From Imperialibacter sp040222815 (lineage in GTDB: Bacteria; Bacteroidota; Bacteroidia; Cytophagales; Cyclobacteriaceae), in the NCBI RefSeq assembly GCF_040222815.1, contig NZ_JAVKCH010000040.1, forward strand, positions 434,001 through 498,000: DNA of 64,000 nucleotides, written 5' to 3'. Of this stretch, positions 61,201 through 64,000 are shown piece by piece (positions within the stretch are counted from its first letter, which is position 1; each line of letters begins with the position of its first letter). The translations under genes were made by a program, and so were the position numbers. The notes under the pieces were generated by a model that saw nothing but the letters and a program-made list of their open reading frames with translations, was not told the origin of the DNA and ran no database searches.

Positions 61201-63262
61201 CATAATATTTGTCAATGTTCTCAAGGGCAGTTGTGTCCATACCGATAAAAACGAGATCTGTTTCGCCTGACTCCCTCCTCATTATTTCCTTTCTCTCGTC
61301 CTGTCCTTTGATCACCTTGACTTCTATATCTATTCTCGCATTTTCAAGCACAGCCCTGGCCTCTTTATAGATAGCCTCCTGGTTCTCCCCAAACTCATCA
61401 ATAATCAGCAGCCTGATCCTGGCCAGTTTCCACAGGCTGGAAGCCACCAGGTTTCTAACCAGTGCCAGAGAAAAGCTCAGATTGGGGCCCTTGCCCCCCC
61501 ACCAAATATCAATGGTGCTGAGCTGACCAAATTTCCTGTCTTCGTGATAGTCAATGAAGATGTTGTTGTACCCCCCTCGCTTGAAACCTCTGAGTGCTTT
61601 GGCAAACTGCTCTTTGTTTTTAGGAGCCCGGCTCCAACCCATTAGAATAGTATTGGGCTCGACCCCTGAAAACCCATAAACCCTTGCCACCTCGTCCATG
61701 CCAGAGTAAATGTCCTTGCAAGCAAATTTGTAGGAAAAATACTCACCCTCGTTGTCTGTAGTGGCCAGCATCGACTCAGCCTTTGCAAGGTCTTTTTCTG
61801 ACGACTCAACAAGCTCGAAAGCTGACAAAATGCCAAGGTTACCGGCAATGGCCCTTCCCATATCAGCTATATGCTTCCGCATAGTCGGGCTCCCACTGAA
61901 CATAATAATATTCGGTCTCCAGTTTCTCTTATGAATTTTTTCACTTTTGAGCCTGGTAAGACCCTTTTTTACGAGCGATGCCCAAACACCGCTCCATGCA
62001 TCTCCTGAATCAAGGGTTAGCTGCCTTCTCTTTAGGAACAAAAACAGCAGTCCGAGCAGAAGAACTGCCGCAATCATGGCAACGAAGTCAAGCTGAATCA
62101 TGACTAAAATACAGGCAATAGCCCCTATAAGGCTTATCCAACCCGAAACCTTAAACTCTGGACGAAAATCGGAGCTTGTCCATGACTCAAAGGCTGCACT
62201 AATGTTCAGAAAGCCATAGGTGGTGATAAAGAAAATAGATACTACTCTGGCTATCACGTCGAGCTCTCCAATTAAAATTCCGGCTTCGGCTATCAGGAAT
62301 GTCAGTAAAAGAGCATTGCGAGGCTCATTTGCTTTGCCATAGCCCCTGCCAAAGAAACGTGGCGTTATTTTATCTGTGGAAATGGCCTGTAGTATTCTGG
62401 GAGCTCCAAGGATGCTGCCCAGTGCTGACGATAATGTGGCTCCCCAAATTCCTGCTATGACCAGTTCCGGCACCCAGGAGATATTCAGGAGGATGTTGGA
62501 GTCGCTGGCGAGCACTCTTGCGTCTACAGTAAAATACAGGTAACACGCAAATCCTACATACACCAGAAACCCGACTACAATGGCAAGAATAGAGCCGGTG
62601 GGAATTGACTTTTTAGGGTCCTTGAGATCACCCGACATGGATACTCCCGCCTCGAACCCAGTTACTGCAGGAAAAAAAATACCAAAAAGCACCATCACTG
62701 AGACAGCAGATGTAGAAATGCCCTCTGTAATATCGGACGGCCCGAGGTCATGCGAGCCCATAAATATGGAAACAAGGGAAAGGACTATGGCAGCCATGAT
62801 AAAATACTGGGTCTTAATTGCCATCGATGTGCTGATAAATGTGAGCGTTGTGACGGCCACCAGCACAGCAGTGCCTGCTATTCTTATATTGTTGATTGAA
62901 CCTTCAAAGCCCCAGTAGCTGAGAAAGCTTTCAGAAAATCCGATTAGGTACAGACTCACGCTGAAAGAGAGACCCACAAATAATGCAAGACCAAGGGTGC
63001 CTCCAATAGGCAAACCAAGGCTTCTGCTTATCATGTAGTAGGTGCCCCCCGCCTCCACCTTTTTGTCCGTGGCAATGGAGGAAACACTCAACCCTGTGGT
63101 GACGGAAATGATGTGGGCGACCAAAATAATGCCCAGGGTAGTAAAAAGACCCACCTCCCCAACAATCATGGGCAACCTCAAATACATGATAACGCCAAGA
63201 ATAGTTAGGATGGAGGGTGTGAATACCCCACCAAAAGTTCCGAACTTGTTGCTTTTAGCCAT
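58238..63262 (-). CDS. giant SLC12/APC-type permease fused to a helical region and a P-loop ATPase
   Basis: A 1674-residue protein. Residues 10-410 form about 12 transmembrane helices of the cation-chloride cotransporter/amino acid permease type: NKFGTFGGVFTPSILTILG at the start, GGTYYMISRSLGLPIGGTLG and FGIFFPAVTGFEAGVSMSGD. Residues about 440-740 match the SLC12-like cytoplasmic domain (IIMFSGSPTMRKHIADMG, NIFIDYHEDRKFGQLSTIDI). Residues 760-1340 are mainly charged helices, many of them coiled-coil-like. A P-loop ATPase follows: Walker A GGILLIGERNEGKTAF near 1383, Walker B-like IISINDLELFWERHSGG near 1452, and a C-terminal winged-helix-like part (ARITGWDSAHIKSLLLSLIR, EKATGVYMIDPY). The frame is continuous, so the fusion is real. 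Substrate unknown; the ATPase may regulate rather than drive transport. Confidence 0.9.
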   Translation of the reverse strand: MAKSNKFGTFGGVFTPSILTILGVIMYLRLPMIVGEVGLFTTLGIILVAHIISVTTGLSVSSIATDKKVEAGGTYYMISRSLGLPIGGTLGLALFVGLSFSVSLYLIGFSESFLSYWGFEGSINNIRIAGTAVLVAVTTLTFISTSMAIKTQYFIMAAIVLSLVSIFMGSHDLGPSDITEGISTSAVSVMVLFGIFFPAVTGFEAGVSMSGDLKDPKKSIPTGSILAIVVGFLVYVGFACYLYFTVDARVLASDSNILLNISWVPELVIAGIWGATLSSALGSILGAPRILQAISTDKITPRFFGRGYGKANEPRNALLLTFLIAEAGILIGELDVIARVVSIFFITTYGFLNISAAFESWTSSDFRPEFKVSGWISLIGAIACILVMIQLDFVAMIAAVLLLGLLFLFLKRRQLTLDSGDAWSGVWASLVKKGLTRLKSEKIHKRNWRPNIIMFSGSPTMRKHIADMGRAIAGNLGILSAFELVESSEKDLAKAESMLATTDNEGEYFSYKFACKDIYSGMDEVARVYGFSGVEPNTILMGWSRAPKNKEQFAKALRGFKRGGYNNIFIDYHEDRKFGQLSTIDIWWGGKGPNLSFSLALVRNLVASSLWKLARIRLLIIDEFGENQEAIYKEARAVLENARIDIEVKVIKGQDERKEIMRRESGETDLVFIGMDTTALENIDKYYDGVNEVLDVLGTTLIVSSSDYFESFEIAERVKEAVPQASKNLLKALPKIEASKFPEVAVNIQKIDQNGRKLLDLLFKKGFRKSFENHELILGELLSLLKSAEKELRSIQKVKESYKRAKALDKARNDASFRLTQLFKDKVAQNYVPTQVAQLKQVIGEYTEQLEEDYKLYPKFLSVNYSQEAFGEATAHSGTASFYKGLMRARHFVFGYPVKHKVVFRELAKYFQWGGRLSFLHGYLGKYSDSTFDFYSECRSIINTFNTVFDEDDSKRIETIEAEIARLSELLVGQKREAELFEARLLLEHIQNNQRMSHALGELFPMKNTWRRSSTAKYIQAKNEGIEVLLESIDSDLRTVLNKVLMEQEINRVKSRIGILHSSLNQRFEQVIESRVVKRIDKHLQVPVQSSREVAFELETDWELELQETLDHVTERFLDAASEMPDTLEVLKVRTSAARLQSESMEIPVGKMAEYYLKTKLISVLEEQHGKAIDGVKRSVYAIKEAGNLLRFKLDNAENSGEGYSAEVILNDFSSRVQSERNKIGDIVKQFVIESSKCFSEAFEPLSSYNIEVSASDFGYGFKSLQSRKLATLASRYFGNLAELASKGVSKLLYSRSEGVLFARKLSKEQEVHSLAGRMLDFKERVCPSTNALRDLPGYYVSLFNGRSSIGKDFWVPRVREEALFKQAVSRHKSGYFGGILLIGERNEGKTAFVKHAAGQLGYDKNFYSVFPPLQGTLDPLEFERSLQRATLLQGNTNEIMSQLPAGSIISINDLELFWERHSGGMSIVNLLGNLIDEFGSKCLFVVNVNPHTFRLIDELSGFSQKFIEIISMEAFDAEMIKEVVMKRHKSSGLSLTFKKGEVNLSEIQLARLFGKYFDYSKGNPGTALNGWLANIMAVTSDEIRISTPAKISVSFLKELDDEWLMLLNQFILHKRLDNEKVARITGWDSAHIKSLLLSLIRSGVVVEKATGVYMIDPYILPFIVRYLKERSVL

Positions 63263-63386
63263 GAATCAGTCGATTTAAGTATTATTCTTGCACTTGAGAC
63301 TAACAACTTACCGTTTCGTCACAATATTTACTAACTAATTTGGTGACCTTCCGGGAAAATGCAAGTCTACATATAAACGCCTTGAT

Positions 63387-64000
63387 ATGGATATATTAAA
63401 TGCCTACAGTGAAACAATTGCCATTTCACTGATAATAATTTTGTCCTACTTTTTTAATCAGTTTTCCAAGAAAACTAATATTCCAAGCGTGCTCCTCTTA
63501 ATTGCACTTGGAGTAGGGGTTCAGCAGCTTCTGGCCTATTACCAAATCAACCTTGCGGGCGGCATTATGGAAGCGTTGGAGCTTTTGGGAGTAGTAGGGC
63601 TTATCATGATTGTGCTCGAAGCGGCGCTTGACTTAAAACTAACCAAAAAAAAACGACCACTGCTCATCAAGTCCTTCACTGTGGCATTGCTGTCTCTGCT
63701 CATCACCTCCCTCGGCATTGCCTATTTATTTCAGCACTTCTTCTTCGACTCGTTCTACACTTCGTTGATCTATGCCATACCACTTTCAATCTTAAGCAGT
63801 GCCATAATCATACCCAGTGTGGGAAATCTTTCTGACTCAAAAAAGGAGTTCATGATATATGAAAGTACCTTTTCTGATATCCTGGGCATCATGTTTTTCT
63901 ATTTCCTAATAGGCAGTGCGGACACCACAACAACTTCAGAAGTGGTCTGGGAGGTTTCCAGCAGCATCCTGATCACCATTGCCCTTTCTATCATTATCAG
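63387..64000 (+). CDS. cation:proton antiporter, partial (runs off the window)
   Basis: The first 204 residues of a monovalent cation:proton antiporter. MDILNAYSETIAISLIIILS and FSKKTNIPSVLLLIALGVGV give the typical first helices; LGVVGLIMIVLEAALDLKLT is the signature of the CPA family and AIIIPSVGNLSD follows. The 3' part is outside the window. Divergent from the permease-ATPase gene across 124 bases, so both may share regulation in ion homeostasis. Confidence 0.9.
   Translation, partial: MDILNAYSETIAISLIIILSYFFNQFSKKTNIPSVLLLIALGVGVQQLLAYYQINLAGGIMEALELLGVVGLIMIVLEAALDLKLTKKKRPLLIKSFTVALLSLLITSLGIAYLFQHFFFDSFYTSLIYAIPLSILSSAIIIPSVGNLSDSKKEFMIYESTFSDILGIMFFYFLIGSADTTTTSEVVWEVSSSILITIALSIII

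Overview
This 64 kb window looks like chromosomal DNA of a marine or environmental member of the Bacteroidota, most likely order Cytophagales. This is an inference from content, not from a marker gene: SusCD-free but lipoprotein-rich gene content, PD40-OmpA proteins, LytTR/LytS pairs, PAS histidine kinases with Bacteroidota-style H-boxes, DUF885, CehA/McbA, Gfo/Idh/MocA with Tat signals, and TAnnTTTG-like promoter boxes. I saw no tRNA, rRNA or CRISPR array.

Layout. 1-4.3 kb: a UPF0175/DUF3368 toxin-antitoxin pair, then the rRNA methyltransferase gene rsmF, followed by two displaced copies of the rsmF 3' end that bracket a PAF-acetylhydrolase-like gene. 4.3-34 kb is mostly ordinary core and metabolic sequence: M28 peptidase, PPOX, VOC and DUF1801 proteins, a PAS kinase, a SulP permease, a MITE-like palindromic element (11.35-11.53 kb), SASA esterase, an SMP-30/Tat-ankyrin cluster, a LytT/LytS two-component system, a membrane cytochrome c, aldo/keto reductase, DUF885 protein, CehA-type hydrolase, a sugar oxidoreductase and isomerase, a YfcC carrier, a four-gene SPFH operon, a PLC-like protein and MltA, then a membrane-anchored LuxR regulator facing a multipass membrane protein across a repeat-rich promoter region.

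34.2-42.6 kb is an accessory island. It opens with a second displaced gene 3' end (copy of the tail of the gene ending at 34349). It then carries DUF2442, a HicAB-plus-third-gene operon, a RelBE-type pair and a VapBC-type pair, all on the minus strand. These are separated by plus-strand repeats made of a decayed nuclease (SNase) gene, a terminator hairpin and a REP-like palindrome. A REP-associated tyrosine transposase (RAYT) sits inside the array with the same palindrome at its end. The island closes with an orphan Rhs tip carrying a JAB-like toxin domain, translationally coupled to a lipoprotein that is a candidate immunity protein, abutting the stop codon of an OmpA-family gene.

42.6-64 kb returns to chromosomal genes: an OmpA/beta-barrel/Ig-DM13 surface cluster, an esterase, a PaaE-like flavin/2Fe-2S reductase, a class C beta-lactamase-fold hydrolase with a Nudix gene, two PAS sensor proteins (one without an ATPase domain), CBS and MscS genes, and a very large 1674-residue protein joining an SLC12/APC-type permease to a long helical region and a P-loop ATPase with a winged-helix-like end. 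A tiny unknown gene overlaps its stop codon, and a cation:proton antiporter diverges from it and runs off the window.

The strongest candidates for undescribed biology are: the permease-ATPase fusion and its coupled partner; the repeated capture of gene 3' ends (rsmF three times, a membrane gene twice, SNase several times) around cargo genes; the toxin-antitoxin modules interleaved with SNase-tail/REP units; and the orphan Rhs tip-immunity pair.
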